From: Actinobacillus ureae ATCC 25976
Lineage (GTDB): Bacteria > Pseudomonadota > Gammaproteobacteria > Enterobacterales > Pasteurellaceae
Direction: 5' to 3'
Assembly (NCBI RefSeq): GCF_000188255.1
Contig: NZ_GL831080.1
Coordinates: 1,275,747-1,339,746, forward strand
Length of the DNA: 64,000 nt
Part shown: piece after piece, positions 1 through 14,000 of the stretch
Layout: every line of letters starts with the position of its first letter
Position numbering within the stretch: the first letter of the stretch is position 1
Program-made: the position numbers and the translations under genes
Notes under the pieces: model-generated
Told to the model about the DNA's origin: nothing
The model's input: only the letters and a program-made list of their open reading frames with translations
The model's database searches: none

Positions 1-41
1 TTGTCTACTATGCCCTTTTTTTACGTACAATTTGCAAAAAT

Positions 42-70
42 AACCCCCAAAGCAAAACACTTTGGGGGTT
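42..70. terminator. Bidirectional terminator after gyrB
   Basis: A perfect 11-bp inverted repeat (AACCCCCAAAG / CTTTGGGGGTT) has a 7-nt loop and T-rich sequence on both sides, so it can end gyrB on the minus strand and any gene entering from the left. Seen directly. Confidence 0.85.
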
Positions 71-85
71 TTTATTTAGTTTAGA

Positions 86-2521
<2,436 letters not shown>

Positions 2522-2593
2522 TTATTCCTATACTTTATCAAATGGAAAAAGGCTCTATTTCTCATCAAAAAATTTAAAGCCAAAAAATTGTGG

Positions 2594-2604
2594 AGATTAT
2601 AGCA
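2594..2604 (-). promoter_or_regulatory. Extended -10 promoter of gyrB
   Basis: On the minus strand the word TGCTATAAT (TATAAT at 2601-2596 preceded by TGN) lies about 80 bp before the gyrB start. There is no good -35 hexamer 17 bp upstream. Gyrase promoters are typically weak at -35 and respond to DNA relaxation; assigning that behaviour here is inference. Confidence 0.5.
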
Positions 2605-2757
2605 GAAAAATGCGGAAAAGTATTGAAAACAAGCGGTTAAAAAACGGGAAAATTTTGTAAACCTAGCGAAAGAAAAGATTCGCTTGATGAATATAAAAGC
2701 GGCTAAATTTTCTGGTAAAAAGATCCGAAAATTTAACCGCTTGTATAAGCTACTACA

Positions 2758-3639
2758 TTAGGCATAAATCCCGACTAAAATCGCTAAAAATACGCCTAAA
2801 CCAAAATAGTGATTATTCAAAAATGCTTTAAAGCATTGTTCTCTGACTCGCTGCTTGGTCAGCCAACATTGATAACTAAACAAACAAGCACTCAAGCCAA
2901 GTACGACAAAATAGCCCCAGTGATATTCACTTATCCAGCCAAAAACAACTAACAGCACTAACGCAATAAATTGCAATAAGGCAATGATTTTATTGTCATA
3001 TTGCGCAAATAAAATTGCCGTGGACTTTACTCCGATACGCAGATCATCATCACGATCAACCATTGCATATTGCGTATCGTAAGCGACTGTCCAGAAAATA
3101 TTGGCAAAAAATAACAGCCAACATTCCAATGGCAACGATTCACTTACCGCGCCATACGCCATCGGAATTGCCCAACCGAACGCCATTCCCAGCACCACTT
3201 GCGGCAAATGAGTAAAGCGTTTCATAAACGGATAAATAATCGCTAACGCTACCGCAACAAACGACAATAAAAAAGTATATCGGTTAAGCAATAAATCCAA
3301 AACGAATGCGATACACAGTAATAACCCAAACAGTATTTTTGCTTCCATGGTCGTCACCCGTCCGGTAGCAAGCGGGCGCTGAGAAGTACGTTTTACTTCA
3401 CCGTCAATATGACGATCGGCATAATCATTAATCACACAGCCTGCCGCTCGCATAACGATTACGCCTAATACAAAAATCACTAGCACAGACAAGGGTGGAA
3501 CACCGCCGGCTGCAGCAAATAGCGCCCATAATGTCGGGTGAAGTAAAAGTAAAGTACCGATTGGCTTATCAAAACGCATTAATTGCGCATATGCCAGCCA
3601 TTTATTCCGAGAAAAATGTTGTTGAAAAAAAATTGTCAT
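2758..3639 (-). CDS. ubiA: 4-hydroxybenzoate octaprenyltransferase
   Basis: UbiA attaches the polyprenyl tail to 4-hydroxybenzoate in ubiquinone synthesis, in the inner membrane. The 293-residue protein is hydrophobic with about eight or nine membrane segments. It carries both aspartate-rich prenyl-diphosphate/Mg motifs of the family: [19 protein letters not shown] and [12 protein letters not shown]. Length is typical. Its ATG shares one base with the glpR stop (TAATG), so the two are translationally coupled. The pairing with glpR is probably only co-transcription, since the functions do not obviously connect. Confidence 0.96.
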   Translation of the reverse strand: MTIFFQQHFSRNKWLAYAQLMRFDKPIGTLLLLHPTLWALFAAAGGVPPLSVLVIFVLGVIVMRAAGCVINDYADRHIDGEVKRTSQRPLATGRVTTMEAKILFGLLLCIAFVLDLLLNRYTFLLSFVAVALAIIYPFMKRFTHLPQVVLGMAFGWAIPMAYGAVSESLPLECWLLFFANIFWTVAYDTQYAMVDRDDDLRIGVKSTAILFAQYDNKIIALLQFIALVLLVVFGWISEYHWGYFVVLGLSACLFSYQCWLTKQRVREQCFKAFLNNHYFGLGVFLAILVGIYA

Positions 3640-4400
3640 TAATTACCGCAGATTTGTACTGCCACTTTGGTTGAGACTAATCGTTGTTGTAATTCTAGCG
3701 GTAACGGCAAATCTGTAAACAAATAATTTATTTCAGCAATATCGCCTAGGCGAACAATTGCACTGCGGCTGAATTTTGAATGATCGGTTACCAAAATTAC
3801 TTGGCGCGAACTCTGCATTAATGCTCGCTTCACTTGTACTTCATGATAATCATAATCGAGCATTGAACCATCACTATCAATCGCACTAATGCCCAAAATG
3901 CCGAAATCTAAACGGAATTGGCTAATAAAATTCACGGTTGCTTCACCAATTAAACCGCCATCAGTCCGTAAATTACCGCCGGCTACCGTAATGTGAAAAT
4001 CTTCCTTCTGCATTAAAATATGTGCCGCATTCAAATTATTGGTCACAATACGTAAATTTTGGTGAGATAACAATGCATAGGCTACCGCCTCAGAAGTAGT
4101 GCCGATATCTAAAAACAACGAAGTACCATTCGGGATCATTGCCGCTACGTGACGTGCAATTTCATTTTTTTGTTCTGAGAAAAACTGCTTACGTTCGCTA
4201 TAATTGCTATTTTCACTATTAGACGGCATACCTGCACCACCGTGATGGCGGCGAATCAAATTCTTTTCGGATAATTCATTTAAGTCACGGCGAATCGTCT
4301 GGGAACTGACATTTAACTGAGCAACTAATTCTTCTGTACTGACATACCCTAACTGATTAACCAGTTCAATAATTTTATTGTGGCGAATAGATTGTTTCAT
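3639..4400 (-). CDS. glpR: DeoR-family glycerol-3-phosphate regulon repressor
   Basis: GlpR is a DeoR-type repressor of glycerol/glycerol-3-phosphate genes, with glycerol-3-phosphate as inducer. The sequence begins [14 protein letters not shown], close to E. coli GlpR, followed by the DNA-binding helix-turn-helix ([22 protein letters not shown]) and the sugar-phosphate sensor domain ([32 protein letters not shown]). The ATG at 4400 was chosen over an in-frame start six codons upstream because GGAGGA lies 8 nt before it. Only 28 bp separate it from the terminator behind purB, so its promoter must overlap that terminator or purB. Downstream it overlaps ubiA by one base. Confidence 0.93.
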   Translation of the reverse strand: MKQSIRHNKIIELVNQLGYVSTEELVAQLNVSSQTIRRDLNELSEKNLIRRHHGGAGMPSNSENSNYSERKQFFSEQKNEIARHVAAMIPNGTSLFLDIGTTSEAVAYALLSHQNLRIVTNNLNAAHILMQKEDFHITVAGGNLRTDGGLIGEATVNFISQFRLDFGILGISAIDSDGSMLDYDYHEVQVKRALMQSSRQVILVTDHSKFSRSAIVRLGDIAEINYLFTDLPLPLELQQRLVSTKVAVQICGN

Positions 4401-4428
4401 TTGCTTATTCCTCCGCAAAGTTTTAAAA

Positions 4429-4456
4429 AAAATGACCGCTCACAAGCGGTCATTTT
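4429..4456 (-). terminator. purB terminator built on an uptake-signal word
   Basis: An 11-bp perfect stem (AAAATGACCGC / GCGGTCATTTT) with a 6-nt loop is followed on the minus strand by a run of T. The loop and right arm contain the uptake word ACAAGCGGT (4442-4450), so a DNA-uptake word doubles as part of a terminator. Confidence 0.85.
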
Positions 4457-4467
4457 CAACTCAGATT

Positions 4468-5883
<1,416 letters not shown>

Positions 5884-5887
5884 TTAT

Positions 5888-6520
5888 TTAAATACTTTTG
5901 TAAAACTGTTGTGCTTGATTAAGAATCTTTCTACGGAAAAATAAAAATTGCCAGCGAGTTCCGCCTACTTGTTGCCATAAGATACCGGCACGAATACCGG
6001 CTAATAAACTTGCTCTGATTTTTTGCTGAATATCAGGGCGCACTAGGTAGTGTTGTAAACCTAATACGTGGATTTTTGAACCGAGCGGACTAATCACATC
6101 GCTGTAAATCGCCGCTAAATTCGCAATCATTTGATCCGCCATAATATCATTTTCATAGAGCGGTAATTGACGTTCAATTTGCTGTAAACGCTCTGCCAAT
6201 TTTGCTTTGGCTTCAGGATTTTTATTTAGCTTTTGACTTAAGGCGAGGACGTTAATCCAATAACGACCAATTTCGGTATCCAATTTACCGTTTGGACTAC
6301 CCATTTGCGCTTGAACTGTTTCCAAACCGGTTTTTAAGTGGCTAAGTTGATCGCCAAATACCGCTAATGTGGATTCTGGCTGAGTGACGAGTAGGCTTTT
6401 AATTGAATGGCTAAAAACATCGCGATCCGCACTGCCTCGGTGGGCAAATTGTTGAACTAAGCTAACCGCTTGGCAAACACCGGCGAAAGCGAGCGTAATA
6501 TCGTGATAATTTGTAGACAT
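5888..6520 (-). CDS. hflD: High-frequency-lysogenization protein HflD
   Basis: HflD is a peripheral inner-membrane protein. In E. coli it binds phage lambda CII and lowers lysogenization; its cellular role is unclear. The 210-residue product is mostly helical, with the family's STNYHDITLAFAGVCQAV start and the conserved segment KIHVLGLQHYLVRPDIQQKI. The ATG at 6520 gives the normal length; the three codons before it would need an ATT start. It lies directly upstream of purB, the usual context, but the tRNA 2-thiouridylase gene mnmA often found before it is absent here. Confidence 0.92.
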   Translation of the reverse strand: MSTNYHDITLAFAGVCQAVSLVQQFAHRGSADRDVFSHSIKSLLVTQPESTLAVFGDQLSHLKTGLETVQAQMGSPNGKLDTEIGRYWINVLALSQKLNKNPEAKAKLAERLQQIERQLPLYENDIMADQMIANLAAIYSDVISPLGSKIHVLGLQHYLVRPDIQQKIRASLLAGIRAGILWQQVGGTRWQFLFFRRKILNQAQQFYKSI

Positions 6521-6620
6521 AATAGACAATTATTTAAACCAACCAAAATTGGTTCTCAATATAACATTTTTTACATCTGTTTTGAATGGCAAAGCACAAT
6601 TTATCTTGCTGAAAACAAAA

Positions 6621-6645
6621 AAGGAAATCTCGCTAAGATTTCCTT
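6621..6645 (-). terminator. Terminator of the glycosyltransferase gene
   Basis: A 10-bp perfect stem (AAGGAAATCT / AGATTTCCTT) with a 5-nt loop is followed on the minus strand by TTTTTTGTTTT. It ends the cydDC-glycosyltransferase transcript. Confidence 0.85.
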
Positions 6646-6657
6646 TTGCTAAAAATA

Positions 6658-7467
6658 CTAGGTAATTTTCACAAATTCCGCCTTAAAATAGCCGATCGGT
6701 TGAGCCATTACTTCACGCCAATCAAGCTGAAAATAATGCCAATATATCGAACGGTAATACAGTTGCGGTACATCATGCCATGGTTTTATTTCACCGGTAA
6801 AATGGTAAACCAATGGCTCGCCATAAGCAATTGCGGGGTTATACATATGCATACATTGGTAATTATATGCCATAGGGAGCGCTTGCCATTGCTTACCAAC
6901 TACTGCATTTAAAACATCTTGATCACCAAAACGTAGTGCCGATTGATGCTCGAGAGTAAAAGCAATTAATTTAGCTTCCATTCCCTTCCAATGCTCTGCA
7001 TTGATATACAGAACCCCTGCATTAAAATAATCACCTTGCATAAATGGGTGGCTTGCAAGGTTCATCACATAAGGATCTCGTATAGCTAGCAGCATATTTT
7101 GCGAAAATGCTTCCATTTCAAACGGCTCCCCTAAATAGCCGTTAACAATTGTATCCGAATCCAAATATAACCACTTATTTCCGTTTCCATAAGGAAAGAG
7201 GCGTTCTATGTAGTAACATAGATAGGTACTGTTTGAAATATAGTCATTGCCTTTAAACGCTTGTAACATCTCTGCCGAAACATTTGCCAGTGTGACTTTA
7301 ATTCCTCTCGCTCCCACAATTTGATTTAATTGCTCTACCCAAGTATGCGAGACCTGATCCGCATGCAACACAAAAATATTCATATTCTGGTGATGGGCAA
7401 CCAGTGATTTTATCGTCACCTCCGCATGTACTAAATAATTGCTATCCGTTGCAAGTACAATATTCAT
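6658..7467 (-). CDS. Glycosyltransferase family 8 (LgtC-like)
   Basis: Family 8 transferases such as LgtC add galactose or glucose to lipooligosaccharide on the cytoplasmic face. The 269-residue product has the family order: N-terminal nucleotide-binding NIVLATDSNYLVHAEVTIKS, the metal-binding DXD in KWLYLDSDTIVNG, FNAGVLYINAEHW, FGDQDVLNAVV and the C-terminal HxxGxxKPW block in modified form (YHFTGEIKPWH). Acceptor and donor cannot be read from sequence. It starts 8 bp after cydC, so it is probably the third gene of the cydDC transcript, though a glycosyltransferase has no obvious link to cytochrome bd assembly. Confidence 0.88.
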   Translation of the reverse strand: MNIVLATDSNYLVHAEVTIKSLVAHHQNMNIFVLHADQVSHTWVEQLNQIVGARGIKVTLANVSAEMLQAFKGNDYISNSTYLCYYIERLFPYGNGNKWLYLDSDTIVNGYLGEPFEMEAFSQNMLLAIRDPYVMNLASHPFMQGDYFNAGVLYINAEHWKGMEAKLIAFTLEHQSALRFGDQDVLNAVVGKQWQALPMAYNYQCMHMYNPAIAYGEPLVYHFTGEIKPWHDVPQLYYRSIYWHYFQLDWREVMAQPIGYFKAEFVKIT

Positions 7468-7475
7468 ATTTCACC

Positions 7476-9140
7476 TTAAATGAAGCGCCCGTTATCAATA
7501 TGATAGCGCGTATCAAATTTATCTAAGCCATGTAGGCGGTGTGTAATCATCAATAACGTTCGATTTTGGCAATGAGTGAAAATAAGCGCCAAAATTTGTT
7601 GTTCGGTTTCTCGATCCAGTCCTTCGGTCGGTTCGTCTAATAACACAATTTCTGCTTGGCTTACTAATAAACGTGCTAAGCCTAAACGGCGTTGTTCACC
7701 ACCGGAAAGCGGACGCCCGCCCTCACCTAGCCATAAATCCAACCCCTGTTCATCTAATAAATAGCTTAATCCAACTTGATCCAACACATTAGCTAATTGA
7801 GGATCTGTTGCTTGATCATTACCAAGTAACAAGTTATCACGTAAGCTGCTGTTAAAAATATGGACTCGCTGACTGAGTATCACAATATGCTGGCGTAAGC
7901 TTGATTCTGTATAATCGGCAATATTGCAAGAATTTAGCCAAATTTGACCGCTTGTCGGGCCATAGTTGCGATTAATCAGTTGGAAAATCGTACTCTTACC
8001 ACTACCGGTTTTACCTAAAATCGCCACTTTTTGTCCGGCAAAGATCTCAAATGAGATATTCTGCAACACCGGCTCAACACGATTTGGATAAGCGAAGGTC
8101 ACCGAGTCGAATTTAACAAGCGGTCGATTTTGATCCGTTTTTTGCCAATCGTTTTTATTGCCGAAATTCACCAATGGTTGCTGCTCGGTAATTTCATTTA
8201 AGCGTTCCGCTGCGGTAATCACTTGCCCTAAATGTAAAAATGCCAAGCCAATCGGCATTAAAATCTCTGCCGATGCCATCACACAAAATACCACAAGCGC
8301 AATTAACGCTTCGGGATAATCGGCAGAAGGAACATTAATTGCGGTGGAAGCTAAGTAAATCACCACACAAACCAATATACCGTTCGCAAAAGTCAATAAA
8401 GCATTGGATAAACCGGTTAACTGGCTTTCTTTACTTTGTGCATTGAGCCACTCTTTTTCCGTTTGATTCAGTTTATTACTTGCTTGAGCGACTACACCGA
8501 ATAATAAAAACTCGGCGTGCATTTGGATCCATTCAATAAATTGACTGCGATAGTTTGCTCTAGCTTGAATCACTTTTGCGCCGGATTTTCGCCCTAAACG
8601 GTAAAACAAGGCTGGGAAAATCATTAATAAAGCGGTTAATGCGCCACAAATAATGAGCGCAAGCAATGGTGAAACAAAAGATAAACCGATGCCCATAAAT
8701 GCAATCAGCATAATAGCACTGATAAATGGGGAAATCAGATTTAAATATAGCGTATCCAAAGTATCAACATCCGCCACTAAGCGATTGAGTAACTCGCTGT
8801 TTCTAAAGCGATTTAAACCGCTCGGGCTCAGCGGAATCAATTTACGGAATACGGTAACACGTAAATTCGCCAATACACGGAACGTAGCATCATGGGTGAC
8901 TAAACGTTCAAAATAACGAGAAATGGTACGCCCAATTGCTAAGCCTCTTACCCCTGATGACGGATAAAAGAAATTAAACACGATTGCCGAACCAGCTAAA
9001 AAAGATGCCGATAAAAACCAACCGGATAAACTTAATAAACCAATGCTAGCGGTTAAACTGGTAATTGCTAACACAATACCTAGTAGCAAATGCCCCCAAT
9101 GGGTACGATAAAGAGAAAGAAAAGGAAAAATTGATTTCAT
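7476..9140 (-). CDS. cydC: Cysteine/glutathione exporter subunit CydC
   Basis: CydC pairs with CydD to form an inner-membrane ABC exporter of cysteine and glutathione needed to assemble periplasmic c-type and bd-type cytochromes. The 554-residue protein has an N-terminal six-helix ABC membrane domain (to about residue 330) and a C-terminal ATPase with Walker A GKTGSGKST, signature LSGGEQRRLGLARL, Walker B EIVLLDEPTEGLD and switch histidine MITHRL. It follows cydD by 10 bp. Confidence 0.95.
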   Translation of the reverse strand: MKSIFPFLSLYRTHWGHLLLGIVLAITSLTASIGLLSLSGWFLSASFLAGSAIVFNFFYPSSGVRGLAIGRTISRYFERLVTHDATFRVLANLRVTVFRKLIPLSPSGLNRFRNSELLNRLVADVDTLDTLYLNLISPFISAIMLIAFMGIGLSFVSPLLALIICGALTALLMIFPALFYRLGRKSGAKVIQARANYRSQFIEWIQMHAEFLLFGVVAQASNKLNQTEKEWLNAQSKESQLTGLSNALLTFANGILVCVVIYLASTAINVPSADYPEALIALVVFCVMASAEILMPIGLAFLHLGQVITAAERLNEITEQQPLVNFGNKNDWQKTDQNRPLVKFDSVTFAYPNRVEPVLQNISFEIFAGQKVAILGKTGSGKSTIFQLINRNYGPTSGQIWLNSCNIADYTESSLRQHIVILSQRVHIFNSSLRDNLLLGNDQATDPQLANVLDQVGLSYLLDEQGLDLWLGEGGRPLSGGEQRRLGLARLLVSQAEIVLLDEPTEGLDRETEQQILALIFTHCQNRTLLMITHRLHGLDKFDTRYHIDNGRFI

Positions 9141-9150
9141 GTATCACCCA

Positions 9151-10893
9151 TTAGTGTTGTTGTAATTCTGCAAAATAACCTTCTTTTTCGACCGCTTCAA
9201 AGCAACCTTTTTGCACAATTTCACCTTGTTTCATCACCCAAATTTCATCACATTGTTTGAGATCTTCAATACTGTGCGTGATCATCAAGGTGGTTTGTGT
9301 TTTGCTCAAATGCTGTAATGCGTTCAATACTTGTTGCTCAGATTGCATATCTAAACTCGCAGTCGGCTCATCTAACAGAAGCAATTTATACTCTCGCAAT
9401 AATGCACGCGCAATTGCAATACGTTGCGCTTGTCCGCCAGAAATCCCGGCATTTGCATCTTGTACTTGGCTGTCTAAACCTAAGCGGTACACAAATTCAT
9501 CCGCTTTTGATAAAGCTAACGCTTGTTCGAGTTGTGCTTCCGTTGCATTCGGATTACCCAATAAAATATTTTCTTTCAGCGATCCTTTAATCAGCTGCGG
9601 ATTCTGCCCTACCCATGCGAGTTTTTGGCGATATTGCACTAAATTGAGCTCACGCAATTCCACGCCATTTACCGTAACCGAACCTTGATAAGGTAAGAAA
9701 CCTAATAACATATTCATCAACGAAGTCTTGCCTGCACCGCTTTGTCCGACTAAAGCGATATGTTGGCGAGCAGCAAGAGTAAAGTTTAACGGTTTGGTTA
9801 ACGCTTTGCCTTGTGGCGAAAGAATGACACAATCTTTTGCAACGATTTCAAGCGGTCGATTTGGCAAATCTTTTTGCAAATCGGTTTGTACTTGCGTTAC
9901 TTGTTGATTTAAAAAAGATTCTATGCCATCTGCCGCACCGATTGCTGCTGCTTTATCATGATAAAACACGCCTAACTCACGCAGCGGTTGATAAAATTCC
10001 GGCGCTAACATTAAACAAAAGAAACCGATAAACAGGCTTACACCCGTTCCGTAATAACCGAAATCTAATTCACCTAAATAGATAAAACCGAAATAAACCG
10101 CCATCACTGCAATAGAAATGGCGGTAAAAAATTCCAATACTGCCGAGGAAAGAAACGCCATTTTCAGTACGTCCATCGTACTTAAACGAAACTCTTCGGT
10201 ACTTTGATAAATTTGTTCGGTTTGCTTTTCCGTTTGACCAAATAAACGAATCGTTTCTAGGCCTCTTAGCTTATCTAAAAACTGACCGCTGATACGAGAA
10301 AGCACACTAATATTGCGTTGGTTCGCTTCCACCGCTTTAATGCCGGCTAACGCCATAAAGACCGGTAACAACGGTAAGGTTGCAAATAAAATAGCCCCTG
10401 CCGCCCAGTTAATTGGGAACACAAAACAGAGAATAATCATCGGCACTAACAACGATAAAAATTGCTGCGGCAGATAACGCGCGTAGAAATTATGTAAATT
10501 CTCCACTTGTTCTAACATTAATGTCGCCCAACTTCCCGCAGGCTTTTGTTGCATACTCATCGGCCCGATTTCAGCGAGTTTCGCCATAATCTGTTTACGT
10601 AAATGTAAACGCAATGTCTGCCCTACCTTAAAGCCTGTGCGCTCACGCAACCAAATTAGCAATGCACGTCCGCTAAAACAGGCAAGTAATAAGCCAAGCT
10701 CAAATAAGAAGGTTTGTGGGCTTTGATGCTCAATAATCATTTTATGTAGCATCTTTGCCAATAATGCCATTTGTCCGATCATTAATACGGCGCTTAGACT
10801 ACCGAGCAAGACATTCAAGTACATCCATTTTTTAATGATTTTTTGCTGCCCTCTAAGCCATTTTTGCAACTGTTTTTGTCGTTGTTTTTCCAT
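9151..10893 (-). CDS. cydD: Cysteine/glutathione exporter subunit CydD
   Basis: CydD is the partner half-transporter of CydC and the first gene of the operon. The 580-residue protein has the type IV ABC exporter membrane domain (residues about 20-325), Walker A GQSGAGKTS, signature ISGGQAQRIAIARALL, Walker B KLLLLDEPTASLD and switch MITHS. The upstream 159 bp hold the terminator of tamB and no convincing promoter with both hexamers; a TAAAAT in the AT-rich stretch before the start is a possible -10. Confidence 0.95.
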   Translation of the reverse strand: MEKQRQKQLQKWLRGQQKIIKKWMYLNVLLGSLSAVLMIGQMALLAKMLHKMIIEHQSPQTFLFELGLLLACFSGRALLIWLRERTGFKVGQTLRLHLRKQIMAKLAEIGPMSMQQKPAGSWATLMLEQVENLHNFYARYLPQQFLSLLVPMIILCFVFPINWAAGAILFATLPLLPVFMALAGIKAVEANQRNISVLSRISGQFLDKLRGLETIRLFGQTEKQTEQIYQSTEEFRLSTMDVLKMAFLSSAVLEFFTAISIAVMAVYFGFIYLGELDFGYYGTGVSLFIGFFCLMLAPEFYQPLRELGVFYHDKAAAIGAADGIESFLNQQVTQVQTDLQKDLPNRPLEIVAKDCVILSPQGKALTKPLNFTLAARQHIALVGQSGAGKTSLMNMLLGFLPYQGSVTVNGVELRELNLVQYRQKLAWVGQNPQLIKGSLKENILLGNPNATEAQLEQALALSKADEFVYRLGLDSQVQDANAGISGGQAQRIAIARALLREYKLLLLDEPTASLDMQSEQQVLNALQHLSKTQTTLMITHSIEDLKQCDEIWVMKQGEIVQKGCFEAVEKEGYFAELQQH

Positions 10894-10993
10894 GTTTGTT
10901 CAATTTCTGTTTAATTTAGATAACACTTTGAATTAAATTGAATTTTAGCACGTTATCCGCCACTATTGGGCAGAATTTATAGAAAAAATAAGC

Positions 10994-11027
10994 GGTCTAT
11001 TTTGCAAAAAAATTCACAAAATAGACC
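10994..11027 (-). terminator. tamB terminator
   Basis: An 11-bp stem (GGTCTATTTTG / CAAAATAGACC) with a 12-nt loop is followed on the minus strand by CGCTTATTTTTTC. The arms are variants of the uptake-signal sequence and its T/A-rich flank, placed as an inverted pair. Confidence 0.8.
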
Positions 11028-11052
11028 ACTTGCTTACAAGTTTTGATGAAAA

Positions 11053-14000
11053 TTATTCAAACATTTCATCAAATTCAAAACGATACATCAAATCCACCGC
11101 TTGATTTACACTTGATACCCATTGTAAATAAAGTCTTGGCGCTAAATTATAGCGTAGGGTTAATTCGGTAAGTGCTGCAAAAATACCTACCCCATATTTC
11201 ACTTTAAATTTAGGGGTTAAACTCGCACTCACTTCTACTTTCGTGTTATCGCCAATACCGGCAGTTGTCACATTTAAATCATTCAGACCAAAGGTGCTGC
11301 CTACTGCGCCAACCGTTTTACTACTTTTCGATAAACTCATACCGATTAATGCCGCTGCCATAGAGTTACTCGAGCCGGTATCGCCACTATTGTCGAGCGA
11401 TCGTCCGGTTAGCACGTATGAAAGCGTTTCATTCTGCGACATAGACGGTTCGGAAAACACTTTGACTTCAGGGCTATCGGCTAAACCAATTACTTTTACC
11501 CCTGCGGTAATACTTGGGTCTTCCATCGCTTCAGGGTTACGAATCGCTTCAATGTTTAGCGTAGGCTGTGACGGCAATCCAGCAAAGCTGATCACCCCTT
11601 TACGAATCAGTAGATCCTGTCCAAACGAAGCATAGCGACCGTTTTTCAAGTTTACTTGCCCGTATAAGCCTAATCCCTGTTTACCCTGACGTACTGCAAT
11701 TGTGCCATTGATATGGCTTTTCAAACCATAAGCATTAATACTCACATCATTACCGATGTTGATATTAATATTTGACTTAATCGCCATACCGCTTGCAGTC
11801 TTTTGTGGAATTTGGCGTTGAGCTAACGGCACTTTTTGTTTTACAGAACCGTCCATAATCACTTCATCACTGCTCACACTCACCGCACTTTCCGGCAATG
11901 ATTCAACCGCAATTCGAGCCCAAGGAATATCAATATTACCGCCTAAAATGAGTTCTATCGGCGTTGCTGTAACTTCAATATTCGGACTAAATTCTACTTT
12001 TGCCATATTCGGCACATTCACTCGGAAGCGGTTCGCTTGTGCATGTACTCTGGTTTTCCACGCATCTAAACGGCGCCAATCGGCATCACCGTCCAAACGC
12101 AATTCGCTTTCCGTAGTTTCCACACGGCCGGTAAGCGTTGAGGTTGCGCCATGGAAATTCAGCGCTAACTGACCACCGGTAACATCAAACGGCATAGCTG
12201 TCGCTTTAGCACGCAATTCGGTAAGATTTAAAGTTCCGTGTAATAATGGGGCTGTTACTGCGCCACCTACTGTAAGGCGTGCATTGATATTACCGTCAAC
12301 CGCCTCACCACCACTTAATAACGGTTTGATCAACTTAAGCGTCAATTGATCAATTTGAATATTACCAGATAACTTACGAGCATTCGCCACATCATTCATC
12401 ACTAAATCCGTACTAAGGCGACCGTTATTTTCTACCTTAATATCAGTTTTCAGCTTTAAATTATTATCCGCTAAAGTCGCATTCACGCTAACCGGTGCTA
12501 ACATTGATGGAAAACTGTTACCACCCTCTAATTTTTGCACCAATTTTAATGCTTTTGAATCAAGCTCAACATTCACTTGTGGTTGTTTGTTTTTAAACCA
12601 AGCAGCATCACCCTTTGCGTTTACAATACCTGATAATTGCGTATTTTTATCTAAAAACTGCTGAACTGCTGCTAAATCAAATTGCTTAATTTCAAATGGC
12701 ACTTTGCCTTCTTGTCCAGCATTAAATGCCTGTGGGAAACACAAATTAACGTTAGGATTGTGCCAACAATGAGCAGAAACATTCGCATTAATTTGCTTGT
12801 TATCGTAACTGATATTCACTGCTTGGTTAGTTTTAAATGACCCGAACTCTTTGCTATCAATCGCAACTTGGCTTAATTGACCTCGCCAAACTTGTTGCAA
12901 GCGGTCAAATTTTCCAGAAAGTTGCAAATTAGCACCGATAGGATTGCCTTTCGCGGTCAGTTTTAAACTATGATTAGCCTCACTGCCACTTGCCACAAGG
13001 CTCGCATTTTCCACTTTAACATCACCATAAGCTAACTGTGCTAGGCTGATATCCACATTACCTTGAATTGTTTTTTCCGTGGTTACCTTACCTTTTGCGA
13101 TTAAGTTTTGCAGATTGAGCTGATCATAACTTAGGCTTTTAGCGGTTAAATCCAGATCTAAGTTAGGTTCAGCGACTTTGCCGGTCAACTTCACATTTCC
13201 TTGAATATTTGCCGCCAATTTAGGTAATAAACCGGTTAAATTCGGTGCATTAATTTGCGCAGAGAAATCCGATTTATCACTAAAGATCCCCTTAAGCGCA
13301 ATATTATTTTCGCCATAAATCAGCGTTGCGGAAGGCACATCTAATAAGGTGTGATTATTTGATTTAATCTCACCTTTAAGTTGTAAATTTTTTTGCAACA
13401 GCGAACCGTTTAGATCTAAATTCGCAACTTCAACATGCCAATCTGAACCGTTTTCACCTCGCCCCACATAGCCTTTCGATTGCAAACCACCGGAAAGCAC
13501 TGCCGCCCATTCCGGTGCAAGTGATTTGGTATTAAGCGTATTCAGCTCAGTTTTCGCATCCCATGCAACACCGTTTTCCCAATTTACATTCCCGTTTAGA
13601 TTTGCTTTCCCTTCTAAAGCATTGAGCGCAAGTTGCTCAATATTAAATTGGGTCAGTTCACCCTGTCCTTTTAAATGCGCACGACTCGCCGGAATGCCCA
13701 TCCCTGCCGCACTCACTTGCGTATCTAACAGATAATTGAGTAAATCACCGCGAAGCGATAGATCAATTTGCTCTAATTTCAGCGGTTCTTGACCCTTTTC
13801 CGGTATAAATGGATAAGAAATCGCATCACTGGTTAAATGCAGATTCAATGGTGTTTTCGGCTCGGCAAGCTGAACTTCACCCTTTAAATTTGCTTTCACT
13901 GCACCGCTTGTTTGAATATCCAGCGAGGTTTTACCGAATAATTCACCTTTTAGCTCTGCTTTTAGTTGACTCGCCGGAATTTTTAGATCCGCCAATAAAG

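Noticed and set aside
9257-9688. A 143-codon open frame on the plus strand opposite cydD
   Set aside because: It mirrors conserved ABC ATPase sequence on the other strand and has no recognisable protein features or ribosome site.
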